Positions 25,104-33,993 of a stretch of DNA of 64,000 bases are shown in pieces (positions within the stretch are counted from its first letter, which is position 1; each line of letters starts with the position of its first letter). The stretch covers positions 1-64,000 of the forward strand of contig NZ_VCKY01000024.1 of the NCBI RefSeq assembly GCF_005889735.1, given 5' to 3'. The stretch comes from Nonomuraea turkmeniaca (GTDB taxonomy: Bacteria > Actinomycetota > Actinomycetes > Streptosporangiales > Streptosporangiaceae). Position numbers and translations under genes: made by a program. The notes below the pieces were generated by a model. That model ran no database searches. It was not told the origin of the DNA and saw only the letters and a program-made list of their open reading frames with translations.

Positions 25104-25640
25104 ATGAGGAAGCTCATCGAGTCGACGTTCGTCACCCTCGACGGCGTCATCAGCGACCCGCACGTCTGGGGCCGGCCGTACTGGGACGACGAGCACGATG
25201 CGTACGCGGGCAAGCTGATGTTCGCCTCCGACGCGTTGCTCCTGGGCCGCGAGACGTACGAGGCCTTCGCCGAGGCCTGGACGGCCCGGTCGGGAGACCC
25301 GTTCGCGGATCGGATCAACAGCATGCCCAAGTACGTCGCCTCCACCACGCTGAAGGACGCCGACGCCTGGAACGGCACCCTGATCGAGGGGGACGTCGCC
25401 ACCGCGGTGGCCGAGCTGAAGCGGCAGCCGGGGGAGAACATTTTGAAGTTCGGGACCGGGTCGCTCGACCGCACGCTGATCGCCAACAAGCTCGTCGACG
25501 AGTTCCACTTCTGGGTGTTCCCCACCATCGCGGGCGGCGGCCACCGGCTGCTGGACGGCCTGGACCTCACCCACCTGAACCTGCTCGGCACGACGCGGTT
25601 CAAGTCGGGCATCGTGGTCCACACGTACGGGCTCAAGTAG
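25104..25640 (+). CDS. DHFR/RibD-C-like family reductase
   Basis: 178 residues: MRKLIESTFVTLDGVISDPH, LLLGRETYEAFAEAW and ILKFGTGSLDRTLIANKLVD are typical of the RibD C-terminal/dihydrofolate-reductase-like family, which binds NADPH. True substrates are rarely known. GAAGGAG lies 9 bp before ATG. The 113 bp upstream hold no other visible feature. Confidence 0.85.
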   Translation: MRKLIESTFVTLDGVISDPHVWGRPYWDDEHDAYAGKLMFASDALLLGRETYEAFAEAWTARSGDPFADRINSMPKYVASTTLKDADAWNGTLIEGDVATAVAELKRQPGENILKFGTGSLDRTLIANKLVDEFHFWVFPTIAGGGHRLLDGLDLTHLNLLGTTRFKSGIVVHTYGLK

Positions 25641-25667
25641 ACAGCCCGGGCTCATGACCGAGGCCGG

Positions 25668-25693
25668 CAGGGGTGGAGTTACCTCCACCCCTG
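25668..25693. terminator. Hairpin after the DHFR-like gene
   Basis: An 11-bp perfect stem (CAGGGGTGGAG / CTCCACCCCTG) with TTAC loop, 27 bp after the stop. Most simply a terminator, but a symmetric operator for the flavoprotein gene at 25780 is also possible. Confidence 0.55.
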
Positions 25694-25779
25694 CGTACAT
25701 CTGGATGCATTCTCCGGCCACGTCCCCGCTTCTAGCGTCGAAGGCGCAGATTCCGGACGGATGACAGGGGGAGTGGATC

Positions 25780-27402
25780 ATGGGCAAGGTCACGCGCCGT
25801 GGATTTCTCGGGGGCACGGCCGCGCTGGGCGGCGCGGCGATGACGGTGGAACTCACGGGCCTGACGAAGCCGGCGCAGGCGGCCGGCGGCCCGCCCTTCG
25901 GCCCCGTCGTCGTGCGCCCCGCCGATCCCCGCTACGACGATCTGGCGGTACGCAGGACGAACCAGCGTTTCCGCCCGCAGCCCGACTACTTCCACGTGGT
26001 CGGCTCCACCGAGCAGGTCGTCGCGGCCGTCAACGAGGCCGTCCGCGCCGGCCGCCGCGTCACCGTCCGCAGCGGCGGCCACTGCTACGAGAACTTCGTC
26101 GGCGACGGCGCCCAGGTCGTGATCGACATGTGCGAGATGTCCGAGGTGTACTTCGACGCCGAGCGCGGCGCGTTGGCCATCGAGGCCGGCGCCACGCTCA
26201 TGCAGGCGTACCGGAAGCTCTACCTCGGGTGGGGCGTCACCATCCCGGGCGGCCAGTGCGGGGGCGTGGCCGCCGGGGGCCACATCGCGGGCGGAGGGTA
26301 CGGCCCGCTGTCGCGCCGCGACGGCCTCACGGTCGACTACCTGCACGCCGTGGAGGTCGTGGTGGTCGACCGCGCCGGCCGCGCCCGCGCCGTGGTGGCG
26401 ACCAGGAATCCGGCCGACCCGAACCACGACCTGTGGTGGGCGCACACGGGCGGTGGCGGCGGCAACTTCGGCATCGTCACCCGCTACTGGATGCGCGATC
26501 CGAACGCCACGGGCGGCGACCCGGCCAAGCTGCTGCCCAGGCCGCCCGCCGAGGTGCTCTCCGGCGTGGCCGTCTGGTCGTGGGAGGGCATGACCAAGGA
26601 GTCGTTCCGCAGGCTGCTGCGGAACTACGCCGAATGGCACGTCCGCAACAGCGTCCCGGGAAGCCCGCAGGTCTCGCTGTGGGGTTCGCTGCTGATCCCC
26701 GGCCGCCAGGCGGGCGCCGACCCCGGCGGCATGGTCCTGCCCGCCCAGATCGACGCCTCCGTGCCCGACGCGGAGCGGGTGCTGCGCGACCACTTCGCCG
26801 CCGTGGCCGACGGCGTCACCCCCGAGGTGTTCGTGCCGCCGCTCATCCGCGACCCGTGGTTCCAGGCGGTGCGTACGCTGTCGCTCGGCGCGGAGTCGGA
26901 GTCGGGCCGCTACAAGGGCAAGTCCGCCTACCTGCGCAAGCCGTTCGCCGACGAGCAGGCGGACGTGGCCTTCGACGCCCTCCACCAGGCCGGCGACGTC
27001 TCCTCCCGGGGGCTGTTGTGGCTCCTGTCGTACGGCGGGCAGGTCAACACGGTGCCGCCGGCCGCGACCGCCTCCGTGGAACGCCAGTCCATCCTGAAGG
27101 CCCTCCACCTGGTCACCTGGGACGAGGGCCAGGACGGCGCGGCGCACCTGGAGTGGGTGCGCCGGCTGCACCAGCGCACGTTCGCGGCGACGGGCGGCGT
27201 GCCCGTGCCCGGGGGAGGCAGCGGCGGCGCTTACATCAACTACCCGGACATCGACCACGCCGACCCCGCGTGGAACACCTCCGGCGTGCCGTGGTCCACG
27301 ATCTACTACGGCGACAACTACGCCCGTCTGCAGCGGGTGAAGGCCCGCTGGGACCCGCGGAACGTCTTCCGCCACGCCCTCTCGGTCCGCCCGCCCGCGT
27401 GA
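25780..27402 (+). CDS. Tat-exported FAD-linked oxidase, berberine-bridge-enzyme (BBE) type
   Basis: 540 residues. Tat signal TRRGFLGGTAALGGAAM; FAD_binding_4 domain with VTVRSGGHCYENFVG and GGQCGGVAAGGHIAGGGYGP, giving the His and Cys that can anchor FAD bicovalently; the BBE C terminus near the end (AYINYPDIDHADPAWN, YYGDNYARLQRVKARWDPRN, VFRH). Enzymes of this kind oxidise sugars, alkaloids or polyketides with O2. The substrate is unknown. GGGGGAG precedes ATG. Confidence 0.9.
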   Translation: MGKVTRRGFLGGTAALGGAAMTVELTGLTKPAQAAGGPPFGPVVVRPADPRYDDLAVRRTNQRFRPQPDYFHVVGSTEQVVAAVNEAVRAGRRVTVRSGGHCYENFVGDGAQVVIDMCEMSEVYFDAERGALAIEAGATLMQAYRKLYLGWGVTIPGGQCGGVAAGGHIAGGGYGPLSRRDGLTVDYLHAVEVVVVDRAGRARAVVATRNPADPNHDLWWAHTGGGGGNFGIVTRYWMRDPNATGGDPAKLLPRPPAEVLSGVAVWSWEGMTKESFRRLLRNYAEWHVRNSVPGSPQVSLWGSLLIPGRQAGADPGGMVLPAQIDASVPDAERVLRDHFAAVADGVTPEVFVPPLIRDPWFQAVRTLSLGAESESGRYKGKSAYLRKPFADEQADVAFDALHQAGDVSSRGLLWLLSYGGQVNTVPPAATASVERQSILKALHLVTWDEGQDGAAHLEWVRRLHQRTFAATGGVPVPGGGSGGAYINYPDIDHADPAWNTSGVPWSTIYYGDNYARLQRVKARWDPRNVFRHALSVRPPA

Positions 27403-27423
27403 GTCCCGTCAGGCAGTATTGCC

Positions 27424-27433
27424 CAAGCGCTTG
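27424..27433. promoter_or_regulatory. CG-centred palindrome upstream of the KstD-like gene
   Basis: CAAGCGCTTG, a perfect palindrome of the LacI-family type, 117 bp before the next ATG. The surrounding 147-bp gap shows no other gene and no clear promoter. Confidence 0.3.
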
Positions 27434-27549
27434 CTTCGATCATGATGTGGTGTGATCCTTCGAGTGGCGATCACGGCCGGGGCCCCAGCGCCCCATGGCC
27501 CGCTTCGTACACCCTGTGAACGCCCCACGAGCGAAGGGATCGACTCGCC

Positions 27550-29328
27550 ATGGCCGATGCGACGCACGCACACCCCGCCCCCGAGGGCCCCAGCCGGCGC
27601 ACCCTGCTGCGTGGGGCCGCCGTCGCCGGCGGCGCGCTGGTGACGGGCGCGGCGCTGGGCGGTGCCCCCGCCCGTGCCGAGGTCGAATACGACGTCGTCG
27701 TGGTCGGGGCCGGCGCCGCGGGCATGACCGCGGCGCTGACCGCCGCCAAGCGGGGGCTGCGTACGCTCGTGGTGGAGAAGGCGCCCACGTTCGGCGGGTC
27801 GGCCGCCCGGTCCGGCGCCGGGATCTGGATCCCGAACAACGAGGTCATCCTGGCCGCCGGGGTGCCGGACACCCCGGCCAAGGCGGCCGCCTACCTCTCC
27901 CGCGTGGTCGGCGACGACGTGCCGGTCGAGCGGCAGCAGGCGTTCCTCGCGGCCGGCCCGGCCATGATCTCGTTCGTGATGCGCAACAGCCCGCTGCGGT
28001 TCCGGTTCATGGAGGGTTACTCCGACTACTATCCGGAGTTCCCCGGCGGCATGCCGAACGGGCGCTCCATCGAGCCCGCCCAGCTCGACGGCCGCATCCT
28101 GGGTGCGGAGCTCGACCGGCTCAACCCCTCCTACATCCCGACGCCGGCCGGCATGGTCGTCTTCAGCGCCGACTACAGGTGGCTCACGCTCAGCGCCGTC
28201 AACCTGAAGGGGACGGAGGTGGCCGCCGCCTGCCTGCTGAGAGGCACCGAGGCTGCGCTGCGCGGCGAGAAGCCCCTGACCATGGGGCAGGCCCTGGCCG
28301 GCGGACTGCGCGCCGGACTGCTCGCGGCCGGCGTGCCGGTGTGGCTCAACACCCCGCTGACCGACCTGCGCGTCGAGGGCGGCCGCGCGACCGGCGTCGT
28401 GGTGTCGAGGAACGGCACGCAGACGCTGATCAAGGCGGCCCGCGGCGTCATCGTCGGCTCGGGCGGGTTCGAGCACAGCGCGGCCCTGCGGGACGAGTTC
28501 CAGCGCCAGCCCATCGGGACGAGCTGGACGGTCGGCGCGAAGGAGAACACCGGCGACGGCATCGAGGCCGGCGAGCGCGCCGGGGCGGCGCTGGGGCTGA
28601 TGGACGACGCCTGGTGGGGACCCGCGATCCCGCTGCCCGGCGAGGCGTACTTCTGCCTGGCCGAGCGCACCCTGCCGGGCTGCATCATGGTCAACGGCAA
28701 CGGCGTGCGCTTCGTCAACGAGGGAGCACCCTACAGCGACGTCGTGCACGTCATGTACGACCGCAACACCCCTGCCGCACGGCACATCCCGTGCTGGCTG
28801 ATCGTCGACCAGCAGTACCGCAACCGCTACCTGTTCAAGGACGTCGCCCCGCTCCTGCCGCTGCCCTCCTCCTGGTACGACAGCGGCGCCGTGCACAAGG
28901 CGTGGACCATCGAGCAACTGGCGCAGCGGATCGGCGTGCCCGCGGCGGCGTTGCGCGGCACGGTCACGCGCTTCAACGGGTTCGCGACGACCGGGAAGGA
29001 CCTCGACTTCCACCGCGGCGACAGCGTTTATGACCGCTACTACGCCGACCCGGCCATCAAGCCGAACCCCTGCCTGGCACCCCTGTGGTTGCCGCCGTTC
29101 TACGCGTTCAAGATTGTTCCGGGGGATCTCGGGACGAAGGGCGGGATGCTCACGGACGCGCGGGCACGCGTGCTGCGCGAGGACGGCTCGGTCATCCCGG
29201 GCCTGTACGCCGCGGGCAACGTCAGCGCCGCCGTCATGGGTCACAGCTACGCCGGCGCCGGCTCGACTCTCGGACCCGCCATGACCTTCGGCTACGTGGC
29301 CGCCAATCACATCGCCGACTCGTTGTAA
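27550..29328 (+). CDS. FAD-dependent 3-ketosteroid-dehydrogenase-like protein with Tat signal
   Basis: 592 residues. After a Tat-like leader (SRRTLLRGAAVAGGALVTGA) comes the dinucleotide fold VVVVGAGAAGMTAALTAAKR and the KstD-type ends GGSAARSGAGIWIPNN and MGHSYAGAGSTLGPAMTFGY. KstD enzymes introduce a C1-C2 double bond in 3-ketosteroids; relatives are fumarate reductases and other FAD dehydrogenases. The export signal is unusual for KstD, and no other steroid gene is near, so the substrate is open. Confidence 0.82.
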   Translation: MADATHAHPAPEGPSRRTLLRGAAVAGGALVTGAALGGAPARAEVEYDVVVVGAGAAGMTAALTAAKRGLRTLVVEKAPTFGGSAARSGAGIWIPNNEVILAAGVPDTPAKAAAYLSRVVGDDVPVERQQAFLAAGPAMISFVMRNSPLRFRFMEGYSDYYPEFPGGMPNGRSIEPAQLDGRILGAELDRLNPSYIPTPAGMVVFSADYRWLTLSAVNLKGTEVAAACLLRGTEAALRGEKPLTMGQALAGGLRAGLLAAGVPVWLNTPLTDLRVEGGRATGVVVSRNGTQTLIKAARGVIVGSGGFEHSAALRDEFQRQPIGTSWTVGAKENTGDGIEAGERAGAALGLMDDAWWGPAIPLPGEAYFCLAERTLPGCIMVNGNGVRFVNEGAPYSDVVHVMYDRNTPAARHIPCWLIVDQQYRNRYLFKDVAPLLPLPSSWYDSGAVHKAWTIEQLAQRIGVPAAALRGTVTRFNGFATTGKDLDFHRGDSVYDRYYADPAIKPNPCLAPLWLPPFYAFKIVPGDLGTKGGMLTDARARVLREDGSVIPGLYAAGNVSAAVMGHSYAGAGSTLGPAMTFGYVAANHIADSL

Positions 29329-29348
29329 CAGCTGCTACATTCGCCGGT

Positions 29349-29900
29349 GTGACAGTGCAGTGGGTGGTGCTCCTCGTCCGGCTGCCCGCCGGTCCGTCGC
29401 GGCACCGGGTCGCGTTGTGGCGGGAGCTGCGCCGGCTCGGGGCCGTGTCCCTGGGACTGGGCGCCTGGACGGTGCCCGACGTGCCGGTCTTCGCCGACGG
29501 GCTGGCACGTGCCGTCGAGCTCGCCGGCGCGGCCGGGGGAGAGGCGGTGGTGCTGGATGCGGCCGGGCGCACGCCGGCCGACTCCGAGCGCCTTCAGGCC
29601 ATGTTCACCGCCGCCCGACGGGAGGACTGGGGTGAGTTCCTCGCCGACTGCGGCAAGTACGAGGAGGAGCTGGCCAAGGAGATCCGGCAGGCCAAGTTCA
29701 CGCTTGCTGAGCTGGAAGAGGAGGAGCAGTCGCTGGAGCGGTTGCGGCGCTGGCACCGCGCCCTGACCGCACGCGACGTGTTCGGCACCCCGGAGGCCGG
29801 ACAGGCCGCCCAGCGGCTGGCCGCGTGCACGGCGGCCTGCGAGGACTACGCCGAACGCGTCTTCGCCGCCCTCCACCAGGCCCCGGGGGCTTCCGAATGA
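29349..29900 (+). CDS. ChrB N-terminal-domain protein
   Basis: 183 residues from GTG 29349. VQWVVLLVRLPAGPSRHRVA and WRELRRLGAVSLGLGAWTVP match the ChrB N-terminal domain seen in chromate-resistance regulators. The C-terminal ChrB half is absent. A Glu-rich helix (LAELEEEEQSLERLRRW) follows. It overlaps the MFS gene by 4 bp. Binding of a metal or anion is plausible but not shown. Confidence 0.8.
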   Translation: MTVQWVVLLVRLPAGPSRHRVALWRELRRLGAVSLGLGAWTVPDVPVFADGLARAVELAGAAGGEAVVLDAAGRTPADSERLQAMFTAARREDWGEFLADCGKYEEELAKEIRQAKFTLAELEEEEQSLERLRRWHRALTARDVFGTPEAGQAAQRLAACTAACEDYAERVFAALHQAPGASE

Positions 29901-31057
29901 CGGTGCCGCCCACTCCGCGTGGGCGGATGTGGCCGCTGTACGCGGCCGGGTTCACCACCGCGTTCGGCGCGCACGGGGTCGCGGCCAGCCTCGGCGGCCA
30001 GTCCTCGGACGCGGTGACGTCGCTGCTGGTGCTCGGCGGCCTGCTGGCGTTGTACGACGGCGCCGAGGTGCTGCTCAAGCCCCTCTTCGGCACCCTGGCC
30101 GACCGGATCGGCGCCCGCCCAGTGCTGCTCGGCGGCCTGGTCGCCTTCGCCTGCGCCTCGGCCCTGTACGCGCTCGCCGACAACCCCGCCGCGCTGTGGG
30201 TGGCCCGGCTCGGCCAGGGCGCCGCCGCCTCCGCGTTCTCCCCCTCAGCCTCCGCCCTGGTCGCCAGGCTCAACCCGGCCACCGGGCACGGCCGCGCGTT
30301 CGGCGGCTACGGCTTCTACAAGAGCATCGGCTACACCCTGGGTCCGCTGCTCGGCGGCGTGCTCGTGTGGGCGGGCGGGCTCCGGCTGCTGTTCGCGGTG
30401 ATGGCGCTGCTCGCGGTGGCCGTCGCGGTGTGGGCAGCGCTCGCGGTGCCCCGCGTGCCGCCGCTGCCCAGGACCCGCCAGACCGTGCTCGACCTCGGGC
30501 GCCGCCTGGCCGACCGGGCGTTCTGGCAGCCCACGGCCGCGCTGGCCGCCGCCACCGCCGCGCTGTCGGTCGGCGTCGGTTTCCTTCCGGTCTCCGGCGC
30601 GGCCGCGGGACTGGGCCCCGTCGCCACCGGGGCCGCGGTGTCGGTCCTCGCCGCCTGCGCCGCCGTCGTGCAACCGGCCGCCGGGCGGGCCCTGGACGCC
30701 GGCCGCCTCACCACCCGGGCGGGCCTCGGCGCCGGTCTCGCGATCGCCGCCGCCGGCCTGGCGTCGGCGATGATGCCGGGCTTGGCAGGCGTGCTGGCGC
30801 CGGCCGTGCTCATCGGGGCGGGCACGGGACTGATCACCCCGCTGGGCTTCGCCGCCCTGGCCGCCTCCACCTCGCAGGAACGCCTCGGCCAGACCATGGG
30901 GACGGCGGAGATCGGCCGCGAGCTGGGCGACGCGGGCGGCCCGCTCCTGGTCGCCGGCGTCGCCACGGCCGCCACCCTCGCCCACGGCTACGCCGCGCTC
31001 GCCCTCCTGCTGGTCATCGCCCCGGCCGCCATGCTGGCCGGCCGCCTCCGCAGATGA
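29897..31057 (+). CDS. MFS transporter coupled to ChrB-N protein
   Basis: 386 residues, about 12 membrane helices. The loop 2-3 signature is LFGTLADRIGARPVLLGG; a second duplicated half follows after RQTVLDLGRRLADR. ATGA overlap with the ChrB-N gene implies joint function, possibly export of an oxyanion or drug (inference). Confidence 0.88.
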   Translation: MTVPPTPRGRMWPLYAAGFTTAFGAHGVAASLGGQSSDAVTSLLVLGGLLALYDGAEVLLKPLFGTLADRIGARPVLLGGLVAFACASALYALADNPAALWVARLGQGAAASAFSPSASALVARLNPATGHGRAFGGYGFYKSIGYTLGPLLGGVLVWAGGLRLLFAVMALLAVAVAVWAALAVPRVPPLPRTRQTVLDLGRRLADRAFWQPTAALAAATAALSVGVGFLPVSGAAAGLGPVATGAAVSVLAACAAVVQPAAGRALDAGRLTTRAGLGAGLAIAAAGLASAMMPGLAGVLAPAVLIGAGTGLITPLGFAALAASTSQERLGQTMGTAEIGRELGDAGGPLLVAGVATAATLAHGYAALALLLVIAPAAMLAGRLRR

Positions 31058-31060
31058 TGC

Positions 31061-31126
31061 GCCGACAGCCCGCCGACAGCCCGCCGACAGCCCGCGGACA
31101 GCCGGCCGACAGCCCGCCGACAGCGC
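31061..31126. repeat. 11-bp tandem repeat, six units
   Basis: Six units of GCCGACAGCCC with a few substitutions, starting 3 bp after the MFS stop. The period is not a multiple of three. Probably a polymerase-slippage array; no coding role seen in the 160-bp gap. Confidence 0.85.
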
Positions 31127-31217
31127 TTCCACCGGCGGAGGATCAGCGATCGGGACCGGTCCCGGGCGAATCCCGGCACACTCGCCGGTGACAGCGTCCC
31201 ATCGCATGAGGAGGATC

Positions 31218-31640
31218 ATGGCCCCCCGGATCGCCACCGCTCTGGTCGTCGCCGCGTCCGTCATCAGCCTCGCCCCGGCCGGGCAGGCCTCCGCCGCCAC
31301 CACCATGCCCGCCACCGTGCCCACCACCGTGCCCGCCACCGTGCCCGCCGGCAGTGCGTCCGCCGCATGGGCCAAGCCGAACGTGCGTGCCTGCTACGAC
31401 GGCAGATGCAAGCTGACCATCACCAAGCGCGTGTCGTTCCGGGTCAGCTCCCGCTTCGGCATCACCCGGCTGTCCGTCGGCTTCACCGAAGACGGGGTGA
31501 CCGTGAAGGGCGTCGGGCCGGGCGTGATGTCGGGAGCCGGCTTCAGCGAGGGCGGGTCCGCGACGGTCAGCGGCATCAGGTTCCGCATCGTGTCGCTGTC
31601 GTCGCGCAAGGCGGTGCTCCGCCTGACACCGGCACGCTGA
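31218..31640 (+). CDS. Small secreted protein of unknown function
   Basis: 140 residues from ATG 31218, which follows GAGGAGG; the frame extends upstream to GTG 31188. Sec signal ends near GQASA/ATT. A Thr/Pro/Val linker (TVPTTVPATVP) precedes a beta-rich domain with two cysteines (VRACYDGRCKLTITKRVSFR) that could form a disulfide. I do not recognise the family. Convergent with the SpoIIE-type phosphatase gene, stops 1 bp apart. Confidence 0.7.
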   Translation: MAPRIATALVVAASVISLAPAGQASAATTMPATVPTTVPATVPAGSASAAWAKPNVRACYDGRCKLTITKRVSFRVSSRFGITRLSVGFTEDGVTVKGVGPGVMSGAGFSEGGSATVSGIRFRIVSLSSRKAVLRLTPAR

Positions 31641-31641
31641 C

Positions 31642-33756
31642 CTAGCGGGCCGCCTCACGCAGGAGCAGCACCGCGATGTCGTCCGCACCCCGGTCCACCA
31701 TGGCGTCCTCGATGAGGGACTCCGCCAGGTCGTGCAGCGGCTGGTCCGGCCACGGGGTGAAGCGCTCGGCCAGGTCCGCGATCGACTCGCCCAGGTCGAG
31801 GCCGGGTTCCTCGATGAGGCCGTCGGTGTAGAGGGTCAGGACGGAGCCGGGCGGCAGGTCCAGCTCCGTGGTGGCGTACTCGGCCTCCGGGTCGATGCCG
31901 AGCAGCAGGCCCGGTGAGGTGCCGACGATTCGGCCGGCCCTACCGGGCCGGCCGAGCAGCGGCGGCAGGTGGCCGGCGCTGGCCAGGCAGGCCGCGTGCC
32001 GCTCCAGGTCGATGCTGACGTACAGGCAGCTGGTGAACCGGTCCGGAGCCAGCTCGCTGAGCAGCCGGTTGGTATGCGCGAGCACCTCGCCGGGATTGGC
32101 GCCGGCGGTGGCGTAGGCGTGGATGGCGGTGCGGACCTGCCCCATGAGGGCGGCTGCTGTGACGTCATGCCCCTGGACGTCGCCGATGACCGCGGCGGCC
32201 ATGGTGTCGCTCAGCCGGATCAGGTCGTAGAAGTCGCCGCCGATGTCCATGCCGGGGTTGGCGGGCACGTACCGGGCGGCCAGTTCCAGGCCCGGCACCT
32301 CGGGCAGGGTACGCGGCAGCAGACTCTGCTGCAGGCACTGGGCGAGCTGGTGCTTGACGTCGTAGAGCCGGGCCCGCTCGAACGCCTGCGCGATCAGCCC
32401 GGCGAGGGCGGTCAGCGTGGCCCGCTCGTCGGTGCTGAAACGGTGCGGGCGGTCGTAGGCCAGGATGCAGGTGCCGATGGGCCGTCCGGACGTGACCAGC
32501 GGCAGGAAGGCCCACGCGGACATGTTGTCGGAGCGGATGGCGTCCGGGTAGGTCTCGCGCAGCTCGTCCCAGGAGCCGAAGAAGGCCGGCTTGCCGGCGT
32601 CGTACAGGGTCCGCTGAGGAACCGGCGGGATCACCGGACGCCCGTCGAAGTCCTCGACGGCCTGCCGGCTGTAACCGCGCGAGGCGGCCACGCGCATCCT
32701 GCCGCCTTTCGAGGTGAGGATGGCCAGGGCCTGCACGTTGTACACGGGCATGACGTGGTCGGCGACGAGGTCGATCACCTCCTGCGCGGTCACCGCGCGG
32801 GCGAGGGTGGTCGCCAGGTGCAGCATCTCGTGCAGCGCGATCACCTGGGTGGGCCGGTCGGCCCCGGTCTCCGGCGCCCGGCGGGCGAGGTCGCGGTCGG
32901 CCGAGTCGGGCGTGATACGGACCGTGATGCCGTTCTGGCCGGGGAACAGCCGGAACGTCAGCAGCTGTCCCGCCTGGTTACGCGCGGTGAACGAGGTGGC
33001 CTCCCGGCTGAAGACCGCGGCACGGTGGCGGTCTTCGAAGATCGGGTCCCTCAGCCACGGCAGCGCCGCCCACGGGCGTTCGCCGAGCAGCTCGGACGTG
33101 CAGCCGCCGAGCAGGTTCGCGGCCGGCGCGGTGATGAGGGTCACGCGGCCTTCCACGTCCAGCGAGCAGTACCCTTCGGGCAGCCGGTCGAGGCACTCCA
33201 GCGCCACCACCGGCGCGTTCGGCTCCGCCGCGTGCAGGGGGCGGGGACTCAGGACCCGGGGGCCCGGCCCGGGGGTGATCGGACGGCCCTTCTCGGCCGC
33301 CTCCCGGAGCACTTCCCCCATCCGGGCGCAGGTCGTGTCGATGGCGGTGCGCAGGCGCCGGCTGAGCCTGGTCGCGGGCCCGGCCGGCCACAGCAGCGTG
33401 AGCCCGCCCCAGACGGTGTCGCCGGTGCGGATCGGGGAGATCGCGGCCGCGAAGTCGTACGGCAGCACGACCGCCGCCGTCGGGAACGTGCGGGCCATGT
33501 GCTCCCGGTCGGACAGCCAGATCATGTGCCGCTGGCGTACCGCCGCGGCGATCGGCACGCGCTCGTTCCACCTGACCCTGGCCCACACGGAGGCGACCGA
33601 GGCGGGCATGCCCACCTGCGCGTCCATCAGCACCACTTGGCCGTCTTCGGCGAGGAGATACACCGCACCGATGTGGGCTCCCGTGTCGGCGACGGCCGTG
33701 ATCAGCAGCTCGTCCAGACGAGACGAGCCGGAGTGCGAGGCGGCCTCCTCCCGCAC
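31642..33756 (-). CDS. GAF-PAS-GAF-SpoIIE PP2C-type serine phosphatase (RsbU-like)
   Basis: 704 residues. N-terminal GAF-like region (about 15-160), PAS-like segment (about 185-275), second GAF (about 305-450) and a C-terminal PPM/SpoIIE domain with LQQSLLPRTLPEVPGLELAA, GMDIGGDFYDLIRLSD, AAVIGDVQGHDVTAAALMGQ and DDIAVLLL. The aspartates that bind two metals are present. Such proteins dephosphorylate anti-anti-sigma factors in stress or development signalling. No anti-sigma partner lies nearby. Starts at GTG. Confidence 0.9.
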   Translation of the reverse strand: MREEAASHSGSSRLDELLITAVADTGAHIGAVYLLAEDGQVVLMDAQVGMPASVASVWARVRWNERVPIAAAVRQRHMIWLSDREHMARTFPTAAVVLPYDFAAAISPIRTGDTVWGGLTLLWPAGPATRLSRRLRTAIDTTCARMGEVLREAAEKGRPITPGPGPRVLSPRPLHAAEPNAPVVALECLDRLPEGYCSLDVEGRVTLITAPAANLLGGCTSELLGERPWAALPWLRDPIFEDRHRAAVFSREATSFTARNQAGQLLTFRLFPGQNGITVRITPDSADRDLARRAPETGADRPTQVIALHEMLHLATTLARAVTAQEVIDLVADHVMPVYNVQALAILTSKGGRMRVAASRGYSRQAVEDFDGRPVIPPVPQRTLYDAGKPAFFGSWDELRETYPDAIRSDNMSAWAFLPLVTSGRPIGTCILAYDRPHRFSTDERATLTALAGLIAQAFERARLYDVKHQLAQCLQQSLLPRTLPEVPGLELAARYVPANPGMDIGGDFYDLIRLSDTMAAAVIGDVQGHDVTAAALMGQVRTAIHAYATAGANPGEVLAHTNRLLSELAPDRFTSCLYVSIDLERHAACLASAGHLPPLLGRPGRAGRIVGTSPGLLLGIDPEAEYATTELDLPPGSVLTLYTDGLIEEPGLDLGESIADLAERFTPWPDQPLHDLAESLIEDAMVDRGADDIAVLLLREAAR

Positions 33757-33918
33757 CGCCTCAGACCGTCCTCACGCTCACGAATCGTGAACGAGAAAGC
33801 AGCTCCAAACCCCCCATATGGGCAGGATACACGCAGAGATGGAGCGAATTGATTACATTCTGTCCATAACCCATCCTTTCGCTCCGGCCCTCTGCCAGGC
33901 CGTGAGCTGACGATGAGC

Positions 33919-33938
33919 CGGTCCCACAGGCGGGACCG
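33919..33938. terminator. Hairpin downstream of the pca operon
   Basis: CGGTCCC and GGGACCG around a 6-base loop, 56 bp after the pcaDC stop; no T run. The 33757-33993 gap otherwise holds the leader of the phosphatase gene and no ORF. Confidence 0.45.
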
Positions 33939-33993
33939 CCACAGCTCGTCCCTGATCACCCTGGTGGAGCGGCCTTCCAGACGCCGAACTCCG

